Shown here piece after piece: positions 1 through 11,419 of a stretch of 64,000 nt of DNA. Made by a program: the position numbers and the translations under genes. Numbering within the stretch: the stretch's first letter is position 1; each line of letters begins with the position of its first letter. The stretch lies in contig NC_003070.9 in assembly GCF_000001735.4 (NCBI RefSeq), positions 4,960,001 to 5,024,000 of the forward strand, written 5' to 3'. Origin of the DNA: Arabidopsis thaliana. Taxonomy: Eukaryota > Streptophyta > Magnoliopsida > Brassicales > Brassicaceae. The notes under the pieces were generated by a model, which was not told where the DNA came from, did not search any database, and was given only the letters and a program-made list of their open reading frames with translations.

Positions 1-374
1 CTTCTTCTTGTATCATAATAATGTTGTAATTATAGGTAGTTTGTTTCTATATACATGTTAGTACGTTCAATATGCTTCATCAAGCGTGAGCCTTTGAAAT
101 TTGTGTTGTGAATGTCAAATCAAATGAGTGTGATACCATGAAGAAATATCCAGCTGCCATATAAAAGAGTCCCACTTGTTTTTAAATTGTCTCTTCTTCA
201 CATGTACATGTGGGTTCTTCGGTCTTTGAACTCTGTTTCTTTATTCTTTCTTACATTTGTTTGATGGTTCTAGGTAAAGACAATTTCTTTGTTGTCCTCT
301 TGCTGAATTTAGATCACAAACATTTTTCTTGAATTCAGAGTTTTTCTGATCAAAAGCTCCCTCTCTCTCTCACC
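1..374 (+). promoter_or_regulatory. Promoter and 5' leader of the ankyrin/PGG gene
   Basis: A TATAAAAG box lies at 160-167, about 210 bp before the start codon at 375. A CT-rich stretch at 359-372 sits directly in front of the ATG, as in many plant leaders. No coding sequence is seen in this stretch. Confidence 0.5.
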
Positions 375-1780
375 ATGGATCCGAGACTACAACATGCTGC
401 TGAAACCGGAAGCATCAATGACTTTTATGCTCTGATTGAGGAGAATCCTTACATTCTTGATAACATCAATGCCGTGCCATTTGTTAACACTCCGCTCCAT
501 GTAGCTGCAGCTTCTGACAACATTCCATTTGCCATGGAGATGCTGAATCTTAAGCCATCGTTTGCCAGAAAGCTGAACACAAGTGGCTACAGTCCATTGC
601 ATCTTGCTGTGGAAAAAGATCATAGAGAGTTTATAACATGGCTGCTTTGGCGTGATCCCGGACTTGTTCGCGTTAAAGGGAGAGAAGGAATCACACCTTT
701 CCATCTCTTAGCGATTAGAGGAGACGTAAATCTTGTAGCAGAGTGTCTCAAGTATTGCCCTGTATGTATTCAAGATGTGAGTGTGAATGGCCATAACGCT
801 CTTCACCTTGCTGTGATGAATGATAGATTTGAAATTCTTCAAGTCCTCACCGGTTGGCTCCAAAGAATGAGCCAAAAAGATTCTGCTTCCACCGAATCTG
901 ATTTCTTGAATAGAAAAGATTTAGCACACAACACGCCTTTGCATCTTGCAGCATATAAGGAAGATCATCAGGTATAGTTCTTAAAGCTACTAAACTTTTT
1001 TTAGTTTTGTATGTTTTCTGTCATGTTGTGTCAAAATTGGCCTGAGTATAAAAGATATGTATGCAGGCGGTAAAACTGCTGCTACAGTGTCAGCTGGTGA
1101 AACTGAACGAAGTAAATGCGGATGGTTTAACATTCCTTGATATCTTAAGAAACAATGGACAGAGTAGAGACTTGGATAAGGATTTGGAACAAGTTGTTGT
1201 AAAAACCGGGTGCAAGGAGGCGGCTTCTCTTCCGCAACTCGAGAAACCGTCTGATCAGTTTAAGTCACCAGTCACTTTCTTGGCTCATTGCTCCATTGGC
1301 ATCAGACGCCTAAGGTCCGACACTTCAGAAGAAGGCCGTGCAGTCTTCTTGATTATATGTACTTTGATACTCACATCCACTTATCAAACTGCACTCCAGC
1401 CTCCAGGAGGTGTACACCAGTCCGAGGGTGGTGGTACCGCAGTAATGAAACAGACATTCTTCATCGTCCTTTGGGTTTCTAACACTATAGGCTTCTGTTG
1501 CGCTCTACTCTACACGTTTTGTCTCCTACCAATCGGTAGCTTGTTTACAACATGGTTCTTTTGGATTGGAGCGTCTCTGGGAGTTTCTTATGCGCTTGCT
1601 ATGGCTATAATCTCACCCAACCCTCTATTGTTTCTTTGTGCGGCCTTTACCTTGTACCTGCTCTTTCCTATGTATCTCTTTATGGAAATTTTCATAGCCC
1701 TGAGGCTGAGCCATCTGAAGGCTGCAGTAAATCGAATGTTTGTTACATTTGTGAAACAGAGAGGGACTTTGAGAATCTAA
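375..1780 (+). CDS. Ankyrin-repeat protein with PGG transmembrane domain (At1g14500-type)
   Basis: Two exons, 375..971 and 1067..1780, joined in phase 0, give 436 aa. The N-terminal 200 residues carry about five ankyrin repeats, with TPLHVAA near 39, SPLHLAV near 73, TPFHLLA near 107, NALHLAV near 141 and TPLHLAA near 187. The C-terminal part is a PGG domain: the motif ALQPPGG at about 308-314 follows the first hydrophobic segment (FLIICTLILTSTY), and three further hydrophobic helices follow. The family is a plant group of membrane-anchored ankyrin proteins, several of which (ACD6, BDA1) act in defence signalling; a role for this member is inference only. The single intron splits the last ankyrin repeat. 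The gene converges on AL7, with 390 bp between the stop codons. Confidence 0.93.
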
Positions 1781-2170
1781 AGATATAACCTCGACAAATT
1801 GTTATTGAATGTCATGTTCTATGAGGTAATCAGCTTAATGAGTTTCATCGGGAGCCAAAGTTTAAAACTTTTAAAGCAAGTGAGATACCGAGAAGAAGAA
1901 ACCACTTGACATAGACTAGAGAGTGCTTAAAAGACAGAATTTTCTCAGAAACTTAAGACAAATTAGTCATAACATTTTAACATTAACAGCAAAAAAAAAG
2001 AAAAGAAAAGAGAAAGAGACATTACTAACTGTAAGCTGTCTCAATCCCATTAAAACTACGCAATCAGAAGCCTTTTGTTTCTTCTTCTTCCCACAGCTAA
2101 ACTCTTGTACTGTCTTCTTAAACTGTGAAAACGTTTTCCTCTTTCACAGGCTCTAATGTTATTATCACTT
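1781..2170. other. Intergenic 3' ends of convergent genes
   Basis: This interval lies between the two convergent stop codons. It is A/T-rich, with an A-tract at 1990-2015, and presumably holds the 3' UTRs of both genes. No further gene is seen. Confidence 0.5.
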
Positions 2171-4154
2171 TCAGGCTTTCATTTTCTTGCTGGTAGTGCA
2201 ACTTGGGCATTTGTAATGTTTGATATGCTCAGCCTTTGCTGGTGTGATCTTCACGCATTTCCCATGGAACCATTTCTCGCAAGCATCACAACATATCCAG
2301 AACTCATCTCCTCCATAGTTGTCGCCACACGCACCACAAACAGCACCTTGCTCGTCATCTTCATCCTCATCTCCGCTCTCATCTTCTTTTCTTGGTGGAG
2401 GGGACATCTTTGAAGCCTTAGTGTGAGATTCAGAATGACGAGGCTGCATTAGAAAACAAAGGAGTAAGTAGAGATAAGAACCCAACACAGATACATGGAC
2501 TGAGAGGGCGAAAAAAAAGAGAAAACAGAAGCTTCTACCTTGCCACCACTAGATTTGCTTCTGCTACTGTTGTGGTTAGCAGATTGATCCTTGGATTGCT
2601 TTGCATTGCCAGTTACAACCTCGAAAATGGTTGGGAGATCATTTATCATCTGGAAGAGCCTCTTCCTGAAAGGAATTAATAAGATCAGAGGCAAGATAAC
2701 TAAACCATTTGAGTCTATAATATCAGAGAAAACAAACAATGTTACTTGGCTATTCAACAAACATGATCTTTGACCTAAATTCTTAAATCTCAATAAATTT
2801 TGGTTCAGCTTAGATGGAATTCAATACATTTGTAGGTTCACTTCTCTCTACTGAAGGAGAAAAAATGATGATCACTTCTTCAGGGTTGTTTCACAGAAAC
2901 AGGATAACATGAGTTTAGTGTGCCAGAGATCGTCACTAGTATCTACAACAACAACTACACGGTGTTTGGATGCTAGAATTATGCAGCTACTATACTAGTC
3001 ATTGAAGCTTTACCAAACAAGCAAAATTAACAAACACAGAACACTGAGCAGAGAAAGAAACTTACCTCTCATTCTTGCCAAATCCGAAACGTGCACCAAA
3101 GTAAAATGCAACAGAGATAAGCCATGAATCACTGTGAACTGCAACCAAAGAAATCCAGTCTTTTTCTTGCATTCCGTCCCTTGCGAAATTGATGCCTAAC
3201 GCTGGTTCAGGAAGCTCAGGAGGGACCTCCTCAACGGGAAGATTAACCTCCCATGTCTCATTTGGAAGTCCATAAAGACACAAGTTTTCCTTCTCTGCAT
3301 TAGCAAAAAACGTAATTCACTAAGAAGTCAAGAAGAGAAACCACAAAGAGAACTAACTTCATCTTAGGTACAAATCTCACAAACACTTAAAAAGTCTATA
3401 ATCTGTTCAAACATCATGAACCAAAAAAACTGTTCAAACAGACAACAACTCTGACAGGAAGATAATCAAAGATATAACACCTAACAGAGGAGTCAACTAG
3501 AAAAAGGATCATAACAACAAGTCTACTGCAGATTAGATGTAATCAGGAAGAAGCTAACTAAAACAATCTAACAGAATTTAGAAAAACAAAAGCTGGGAAC
3601 AAAAAGAATCCGTGAACAAACTCATGAAGCAAAAAAAACGCATGTCCAATTACAATCTCTTCCCTAATTCAGACCCGAAAGGAACTCTTGCACTGAAAAA
3701 TCTTAACTTTAGCAAAAAAAAAAAAAACACATCTTCCTATAAACAAGATAAGAACCAATGCGTTAGGAAGCTATATACAAGACTTTAAATGGGTAACGAA
3801 ATAACTCACCAGGGTCACACTGATGGTAAAACTTCTGTACATCTGCAAAACAAAACACACAACAAAAGAACATGAATAAACCCAAAACAGGAAGAAGAAA
3901 GCCAAAATCTTTTGGGGGTTTTTTTCTCAGGAAATTAAGAAAACCCAATTGAAGAAACGAGCACTAAACATATAAAAAAAACTCGCAAATCTACAGAAAT
4001 CATCTAAGATTCGATCAAAAGAAACAGAGTAAATAGAGAAAGAGAGATCGAGCTGACCAGTAGAGAGAGCCTTGATGAGACCAGCTCTACGACCACGAAA
4101 GTCGCTAAAAACCTCTTCGACAGTGCGAGGTATAGGATGCTGAATTCCTTCCAT
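2171..4154 (-). CDS. AL7: Alfin-like PHD-finger protein 7
   Basis: Five exons on the minus strand, 4058..4154, 3810..3842, 3066..3294, 2539..2665 and 2171..2443, encode 252 aa, the usual size for Alfin-like proteins. Residues about 1-137 form the plant-specific Alfin N-domain, including [16 protein letters not shown] and the [14 protein letters not shown] block. A Lys/Ser-rich and then acidic hinge ([12 protein letters not shown]) links to a C-terminal PHD finger. Its C4HC3 ligands are C198, C201, C214, C217, H222, C225, C241 and C244. Alfin-like PHD fingers bind histone H3 trimethylated at K4, and AL6/AL7 are reported partners of PRC1 RING proteins in seed genes. The acidic hinge and full ligand set suggest an active nuclear reader. 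All introns are GT-AG. Confidence 0.96.
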
Positions 4155-6510
4155 AGTATTGCTTCAAAAGCCAAAGACTTTCACAGATGAGAATGAATCA
4201 GCCTCACCAAAGAATGCTTCCAAGTATCGAGATGCACTCAGAAACAAAAAAGCCAAGATCGGCTTTTTAGTTTTTCCTTTTGAGGGAATTTTGTATAGTT
4301 CGGGGGAGAGTGAAATCTATAAACTTTCGGAGGAATTTATTTCATTTGGGGAAATTGAGAAGAGAGAGCTGTGCTAAGAAAAAAAAACCCTAAAAACGAA
4401 AAGGAAAGGAGACAAAAGACAATTTGAGGGATTTGGAAGCATTGGAAGAATAGATTAAAGCGACAACATCTCAACTTTTTTTTTTTTTTTTTAAAGTCAC
4501 AACCTGTATTTATCTATTTATTTAATTCACTCCAGAAATATAAAGTCGTTTTACTTTTCTTTTGTTTTGGGTCAATATTTATGTGCGCTTTTTTTTCCTG
4601 AGGCATGTTCTACAACGAACTGAAGTAATAATACAGTAAATTTCTGCCAGTTTTACTGTGATTAACGTTTAAGAACTGTACTATAATATCCATATCTGTC
4701 GATCAATATAATGGAAAGGCTAAAGATTAAAAAAAAATAATGATTTTAAACAAAATTGATGGTTTTACAATATTCTGTCATTAATCTCTAGTTAATAATG
4801 AGTTAAATTATACTACTAATAGTTAAAAAGAATGCTTCAAGCTTAATACCGTAGAGAGAGCGAGGGTCTTTATCTGATTTGTTTAATCGTTAATGTTTTT
4901 TGTTATTATTTTGGTTTTGTTTATACTACTGTTTTACATGTTTTTGTTAATTTTCATGTGAATTATATTCAAATCAAACTCTACAAAGCTTTAATACATA
5001 GAAGTTAGAACTACATTAGGATGGATGACTATGTATTTCCTATCTTTTTGCAGATTAGAATTTGCGGGTAAGTAAGTAAAATGAGGCGTTGATGCTTTTA
5101 TCCTCAAAAGAACAATCAGTTGTTTTTATGAAGAAGAAAAAAAGAAGAAGAAGTTAGTCACAGTTGGGAGATACTTGACGTGTATCACAAGTTGTCAGAT
5201 ACTTAGCAGAAAGATTAATGGTATAACGTCGAAACCAAAGAAACATTTTGATCTTCATACCAATAATTAAGTTTCCGGATGTTGTCTAAGAATCAGTTTG
5301 CTCCATTTCACGTTTCGACCTTATTGACATGTTGAATCATCAGATGACACATGGAAATGATTTTAAAACAATATGTATTTGTTTGGTTTGCTCTTCATCA
5401 TGGTCTAATGAGCTATTTGCATACAGCATTTTTTAACATGGTTGTCTAATTTGGGATGTAAGTGTCGTTCTTTTGTATAAAGTTGTTTGATGGAGTTTCG
5501 TATTGTTTGATTAATTAAAAGGTAGTTTAACTAATAAAATTTAAATATATTTACGAATAATTAGGATTAGGAACACATTCACGTACTTGCCACATTAATA
5601 AAAGTAGACTATTAACTTTGTAAACATGTTATTAATCAATATTAAAAATATGCTACTGTCACATGACTCGCCTTCCAAGTTAGCTAACTATTAGTTAACT
5701 TCTAATATGTACTTATTAGATATAATAAGTATAAGTTCGAATCAATCTATTGTAATACCAATGTGGAATGAATTCATAACAAACTATCTTTCTCTCAAGG
5801 TTCATTCGTAATAGATTCATAAACATTCGATGAATAATGTAGTATCAGCTGACCAGTCAACAATTTTTGTAAAATACTAAGGCAACAAAATCAAGCTGAC
5901 TATTCAACAATGGGCCTAATCTCACGAAAACGCCCAATTTGAAATCAACGAAGCCCATAACGCAGTGGTCTTCTCCGTCCATCCACCTGAAGCCCACAAT
6001 TGATTATGGAGATCATCATCCGAAATCTTCAACCAAATCATTTCAACACAAGGCCCTCAACCCCGAAATTCGATGAGAAAAACTTTTCAACATTTTGTCA
6101 CTGAAATACGGTTCGCATAATATAATGGAGTTCGGGTAAACCTGGTCTGAAATTTGATTACGAAAGGGCTCACAAATGATTTTACTAGTCTTAGTTAATT
6201 AAGCTCGAGGATAATGGGGCAATAGTTGTAATTACAAAAGTTATGGGTCATATTTAAAACATAATAAAAATATAAGGACCATAAACTAAAAAGTTTCAGT
6301 GTATCTTGCATCACCGAGGCAAGTATGCCAGTAGCCTCTCCAAGCATTTCAACAATCTTTGCCTTCCACCCGAAGGAAAGCCAATCCTATAAAGAGGGAC
6401 GAAATCAGATGTAACTTAGCTTGCACATCCCCGAAAACACCAATATTCTTAAAGATTCCACATTATTTCCTGAATAAAGAAGAACCAAAAGGAACATGGG
6501 GTTCCCTTAC
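4155..6510. other. Intergenic, AL7 upstream region
   Basis: No gene is supported. The first 250 bp are the AL7 promoter and leader, with a T-tract at 4474-4492. The segment at about 5,900-6,070 has several GGGCC/GCCCA motifs, which are promoter-type site II elements in plants, but no open frame of note follows. The rest is AT-rich, without recognisable repeats. Confidence 0.4.
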
Positions 6511-7766
6511 CTCGCCAACAAAAGTCAAGTAAGTACCAATATTAAGAGCACGCCCATGACAATTTTTGCTATCTTTTTATTTTTTTGTACGAATACTCTT
6601 CAGATCTTTTTCAGTTGATGTCAATCCAAACTTTAATCATGAGTCTATCACAATGTTGTTGAAGTACATAAAACAAGGATTTATAAACGAGTTAGGAGAA
6701 TTTTAAACCACAAAAGTAACATAGTTTCACAGAATTGTATCAAAATATCATTATTGTTGTTATATGTATTCATGAAGTGAAAAAATATTAAAATCTTATA
6801 AATAATCAGTTTTATACACAAAAATATATAAATTGATATTTCGAGTTACAAATGAATCTAACCATAAAAATTGTAACTACATATTATGGATCTAATTTTC
6901 TTAACAATACAAGAATAAACAAATAGTAAATATAAATTAGCATAAAGAACAATCAATATAAATTTTTCTTAACAATTTTCACAACAAACCCACGCATAGC
7001 GTGGGTACTCATCTAGTACTATTAAATCCTAGATCATCTTGAATTTTTACTACATTCACCTGACCCCTACAGTCTTCCTAAATGTGAGAGAGAGGAATAA
7101 CCAATTAAGGAGGGAGGGATAAGTTACGGGAAAAAGTAGCAAATGAACGCTAGAATGTATCTTACAACAAGATACCAAGGAGTCTCCTTTTGATGTAACA
7201 GAATCGTTAGAGACTTCTCTATCAAACTACCACCGTCCAACTCGATCATACAATCCAGTTTAGCCTGAAGTATAAGTGTAATGACAACATCAGAAAAGTA
7301 AGCGCACATGACATGATGCCAAGTTTACAAAAGCAATCTTTACCTTTTCCTCAACAAAAGCACCAAAAAGACCATTGTGTTTGCAGTCGAGGGGAGCTGC
7401 GGAACCAACTCTTCCGGATACCAAAACAAGGAGATTCGTGGTGTTTTTTGCAAGCAAATCATCTGAAAAAAACTAAAAAGGATTATATTAATCCAAAACC
7501 AATGCAGATGAAAAATAACCAGAAGTCGAATTATTAAACAAAAACATATACCTAACGATTTCAAGCCGTCCACACGGGTAATACGTCAGCCCAAAGAGTT
7601 AACTCTCCTGAGCCATCATAGGAAATAACACATTACAAATTGATTGATAAGGCGTTGCTAACATTCAAATATCGAAAAGGACTGGGAATGAGATTGACCT
7701 TTTAATTTTACGGCCAAAGAGATAACATAATGCACCAGCGAATGAAAGAAAAACAGTAGATTCCAT
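6511..7766 (-). pseudogene. Decayed SP1/MULAN-like E3 ubiquitin ligase copy
   Basis: Four exon-like segments on the minus strand keep GT-AG borders and phase: 7699..7766, 7552..7607, 7344..7462 and 7166..7264. Their peptides match the plastid/mitochondrial outer-membrane E3 ligase family SP1/SPL1 in order. These are an N-terminal helix ending YLFGRK, then ITRVDGLKSL (family: VTRVNQLKEL), LVSGRVGSAAP, HNGLFGAFVEEK, and LIEKSLTILL followed by ETPWYL. A further match, IGTYLTFVGE (family: TGTSLTVVGE), ends at 6511 beside a donor-like GTAAG. Exon 2 has an in-frame TGA at 7586..7588. The segments before and after about 7,020 are separated by a Helitron-like insertion. No C-terminal RING cysteines were found downstream. 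The family matches are from memory of SP1 proteins; a protein search would settle it. Confidence 0.62.
6535..7016 (+). mobile_element. Short non-autonomous Helitron (ATREP-like)
   Basis: The right end is clear. A perfect 7-bp hairpin, CCCACGC at 6989..6995 with GCGTGGG at 6999..7005, is followed by TACTCAT and then CTAG at 7013..7016. The next base is T, as expected for insertion between A and T. This is the standard terminus of Arabidopsis Helitrons. The left end near 6,535-6,545 resembles the ATREP head (ATTAAGAGC, then GCCCATGACAATTTTT), but no clean TC start is visible, so that boundary is approximate. The interior of about 480 bp is AT-rich and has no Rep/helicase coding. It lies inside the SP1-like pseudogene. 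Confidence 0.7.
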
Positions 7767-8375
7767 CACCTACAAAATTAAACAAGAGTGCATCACACGA
7801 TCGTTCCAGAGTTGATCTTAAAATTAAAATAAAAACAAAAACAAAAACTGAATTTTAATTTTGACATCAGCTTAGTCTAAGCTTATACTAGTGCTTTCAA
7901 TTTTAATTTGCCTTTGGATTAAGGTCTTGTGACCTCTGCTTTTATTATATCTATTAGTATTAACTATTAGTCATTGACTTTATATGTGTATATGGGAAAA
8001 ATACTAAAAGCCTAAAACAGTTGGCTGGTTCGGGTGTATCATTGAGAATTTTGAATTTTGATAACTCCTTCCTTGGATCATTGATGATAAAACTTATCTT
8101 CAATTCTAAATCCATTTACAAATTCAAGATTTTTTTTTTTTGTCTCATGGATGAAATAATCATGTGTTAAGTTCAACCGGAGTGTAACATCTCTAAAGTA
8201 ACCCTTGCAGTGGCACAAACGAAACAACACTCTGTTTTATTCATCAAGGCATATCCGTTATCGCCTTTACATTTACACATGCATTTTTTTGTCACATTTT
8301 CTTTTTTGTTGAAAGGTTTTATTTTGGTCGCATTCTCTAATCCATTTTATTAGAAAGCTTTCTGCTTGTAGGGTT
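7767..8375. other. Intergenic between pseudogene and MIOX1
   Basis: AT-rich sequence that includes the MIOX1 3' UTR at its right end. No gene, repeat or RNA was recognised. Confidence 0.35.
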
Positions 8376-9954
8376 TCACCATTTTAGCTTGGACGGAAAA
8401 TACTGCAAATAATATAATAAACACCGATTAAACTCGCCGGCATAGACCAAAGTTTGCTATATAAAATTTGAAAACACATTTTAAAGTATATACATACTAC
8501 CTTGTTGGTAAGGGAGAGATAATATGGTTTCACTTCCTCAACGTTTACGCGGACTTTGCTTTTGCTGTAGAGATCATACTTGTTGAACACTTTAAGCCAC
8601 TTCATGTTCTCTCTGTCTTCATTGTTCATCAAATGCTTGTATGCTTCTGATTTGTGAAGAGCTGCCAACCAAAAACAATAACAATAACCCGTAGTTTTAT
8701 AATCTAGACTCATCTATTAACCAATAAATTCAAGCAAATCAGTCTTTGTGTTTCAAATACCGTAGAACGAATGGTATCTGATGATGAAAAGACCGGCTGA
8801 TGGTAAAGTAGTTTGATTCTCCTTCGCAACCTGTGAAATTCAGTTATGTACATCATATAGATTATTCTTACATGTCGGTAAATCATAAACACATGTTGAG
8901 ATTGTAATGAACTTACAAGGTACATGTAATCATCATGTCCCCAAGACATTAACACATTGTCGAGCCCACAGCCTTCAGTGTATATCCCATACTTAGAGTT
9001 GTAACTCGGGTTATCATAGTCTGGATTCTCCTTGAAGTACTACATCAAGAAACCCGCAATGGAATCAATTTTTCATATGTTTTGAAACTCAAACAAAGTT
9101 TTTAAATTGTGTTTAAGGACCTTATGTACCTTGTGGTGAACAATAGATTCATCAAAAGCACATCCCACTGGAAATGTATCACCGACGACAGCCCACTGAG
9201 GGAGCTCACCAAATGAAGAGTGAAGAAGAACTTTTCCAAGATCTGATTCACATACACACCAAACACAAAATCATTAAACCGGTAAACGATATTTTAACGT
9301 GATCAAACCGAATCAGGGAGTATAATTTACCGTGGATAAGACCGGTCAGATGGAGCCAGTCTTCATCAGGGTAATCTTTTCTGATGGCTTCAGCTGTCTG
9401 AAGCAGATGCTCGATCTGAGGTTCGTCCAAATCAGGATCACTCTCGTCGATAAACTCATTCAGAAGCTCGCAACATTCCCAAATGCTCATCTCCGTACGA
9501 TTTAGCTTCTCGTATTCTTCTCTCATCTTCCTCACGAAATCAACGGTTTGGCCAATGTGATTGACTCTGTAAAATTCCTCAACACCTCTTCTCCTTTCAC
9601 TCTCAGCATCATAATCCCTTTCATGACAACAACACAAGTAAATAAAGATTAAAGATTTGATCTTGCAATCTCTGATGTGGATATATCTACCTGAAGGTGC
9701 GACCAAAAGAGTTGGTGTGAGGAGCCTCGAAACCTGCATCTAACACCAACTCTGTTTCTTCCTCTTTACCATTCCCCTGATTCTTCTCTACAATCTCATC
9801 TCCTGCATCTAAAGTAACTCAAACTCAATCATCAAATAAATCTATAATAAGATCATTTCAAAACAGAGCATAGAGAAAGAAAGATCCAAAGTAAAACGAG
9901 TACAAAGGATCACGAACCGTTCTGATCAGAGTGGCGATCTATGAGAATAGTCAT
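8376..9954 (-). CDS. MIOX1: Inositol oxygenase (myo-inositol to D-glucuronate)
   Basis: Eight exons, 9918..9954, 9691..9808, 9331..9617, 9130..9242, 9039..8917, 8830..8761, 8661..8501 and 8402..8376, join without a break to 311 aa, ending in YFPSKLKW. The enzyme is a cytosolic non-haem di-iron oxygenase that opens myo-inositol to glucuronate, feeding UDP-glucuronate and cell-wall sugars. The iron ligands of the family are visible: His in [11 protein letters not shown], His-Asp in GLIHDLGK (split by the exon 3/4 border), His in [12 protein letters not shown], His in [10 protein letters not shown] and Asp in KYDLYSKS. The N-terminal 60 residues are the variable plant extension. Its promoter has a TATA-like element (see the 10038 entry). 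All introns are GT-AG. Confidence 0.97.
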
Positions 9955-11419
9955 GGAGATTCTTCAGATCCAGAGAAACCAAAACTAGGGTTTTGTTGTT
10001 GGGTGATGACGGCAAAATGGAGAAAGGAAAATGATGGTTTAAATAGGTGAAAAGCGAGCCCTGAAGTGGGAATAAAGGAAGAAGTGAGTCCTTGGCCATA
10101 TTTTCATCAGAAGGACTCTCAAAGTGTCCTTCTATGGCAAAATATGCAAAAAAATCTCACCTTTTTTATTGGAATAGGGTTCATGCAGAGAAAACAGAAA
10201 GGCTAAGAAACAGCTGTAACCGTTTAGATGAGTTAGATAACGACTTGGCGCGTCATTAATCTTTTTAAAATATGATATTTGCGTACGCGTCAGACTTTTT
10301 TAATCCACTAATTATTAACTACAAATTTTGAATTTGTTATTCTATTTCACAACAGTCCGACTTCAAAACCACTTCTATGTTGAGTAATAATAAATATCTG
10401 CTGATTATTTTACACGTGTGAAGACTATTAGCCGTAGAAAGATCACACAAAAGAGAAGAAGAAGAAGAAATCACGTCACTTTTATAGTGGGATCTACATG
10501 ACGTGGCTTCATAAATGACAATTTTGTTTTCTATGATCCGATGGTGTCTCTGAGTGTTGTAGAGTATAGACGACAAAAAAATTAAAAGAGGAAGACGTCT
10601 TCCACATTTGTATTTTCTTACAATTCCGTGACCAAACAAACAATCCCACAATTTTAAGTCGAGATTCACGGTTTCTGTTGTCTCTAATTTAAATTCATAT
10701 TACAACAAAATTCATCTAATAGACATGTATTGTATTGTATCAGCTCTCTTTTAGAGTTTTCTCTCTTTAACGATTAAGCAGACTTCATTTAGAATTGAAC
10801 AAAATTTTGTTTACATAAATTCTCATGGCAGACAAAATGAAGAAAAATCATAAAATACCGATTGTAATTAATTAATAATAACCGAAATTAGTACGTGCAG
10901 ATATCACCTAACTTTCAATTAACCAAGTGGAAAAGACCGGTAGAGAAAAGACCAACCAGTCAACAAATGACTATTTGCATTTCTTAAAAAACTACTTCGT
11001 ATGAACTGACAACAAGCCAATGTCCATAATATATCATCAAAATACCAATTGTTCTTCCGTCTCAGAAGTCAGAACCAGAAGCTGGATATCTCAGTAACTA
11101 TGATTCTATCATTCTCACACCAAACTACTTTGAATCAGTATAAACAAGAGAGACTTATACTAATCAACCGCATTGAATTAGTTAGAGAGAAATCACAATC
11201 CATTGTTCTGAAACCCCTTACAATTTACACTTTTGTCTATGAAAGAAACATGAACCCCTCGGTTTACCGGTACCTACACAATATTAACTTCCGGTTTTAA
11301 CCAAAAAAAAAGAAAGACAGTTTATCTTTTGACCCCTTTTTCAGCTGTTTCTTATGTTTTTCTCTGTTATAGTATCATCCAGTAAAGGTTACCTCAGTGT
11401 TTCGATTCTCTGAACATGT
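9955..11419. other. Intergenic between MIOX1 and THH1
   Basis: The left 300 bp are the MIOX1 promoter and leader. A G/C-rich patch near 10,245-10,295 holds an E2F-like TTGGCGCG and an ACGCGT. The rest, including the THH1 3' UTR, shows nothing recognisable. Confidence 0.35.
10038..10045 (-). promoter_or_regulatory. TATA-like element of MIOX1
   Basis: On the minus strand this reads TATTTAAA, 84 bp upstream of the MIOX1 start codon and within the usual distance for a short plant leader. Confidence 0.4.

Noticed and set aside
2156..2413. 85-aa plus-strand open frame
   Set aside because: It is antisense to AL7 exon 5, and its hydrophobic peptide is the shadow of the PHD coding strand.
10337..10669. 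110-aa minus-strand open frame upstream of MIOX1
   Set aside because: Low-complexity Ser/Leu-rich peptide in AT-rich DNA; no start context or homologue recognised.
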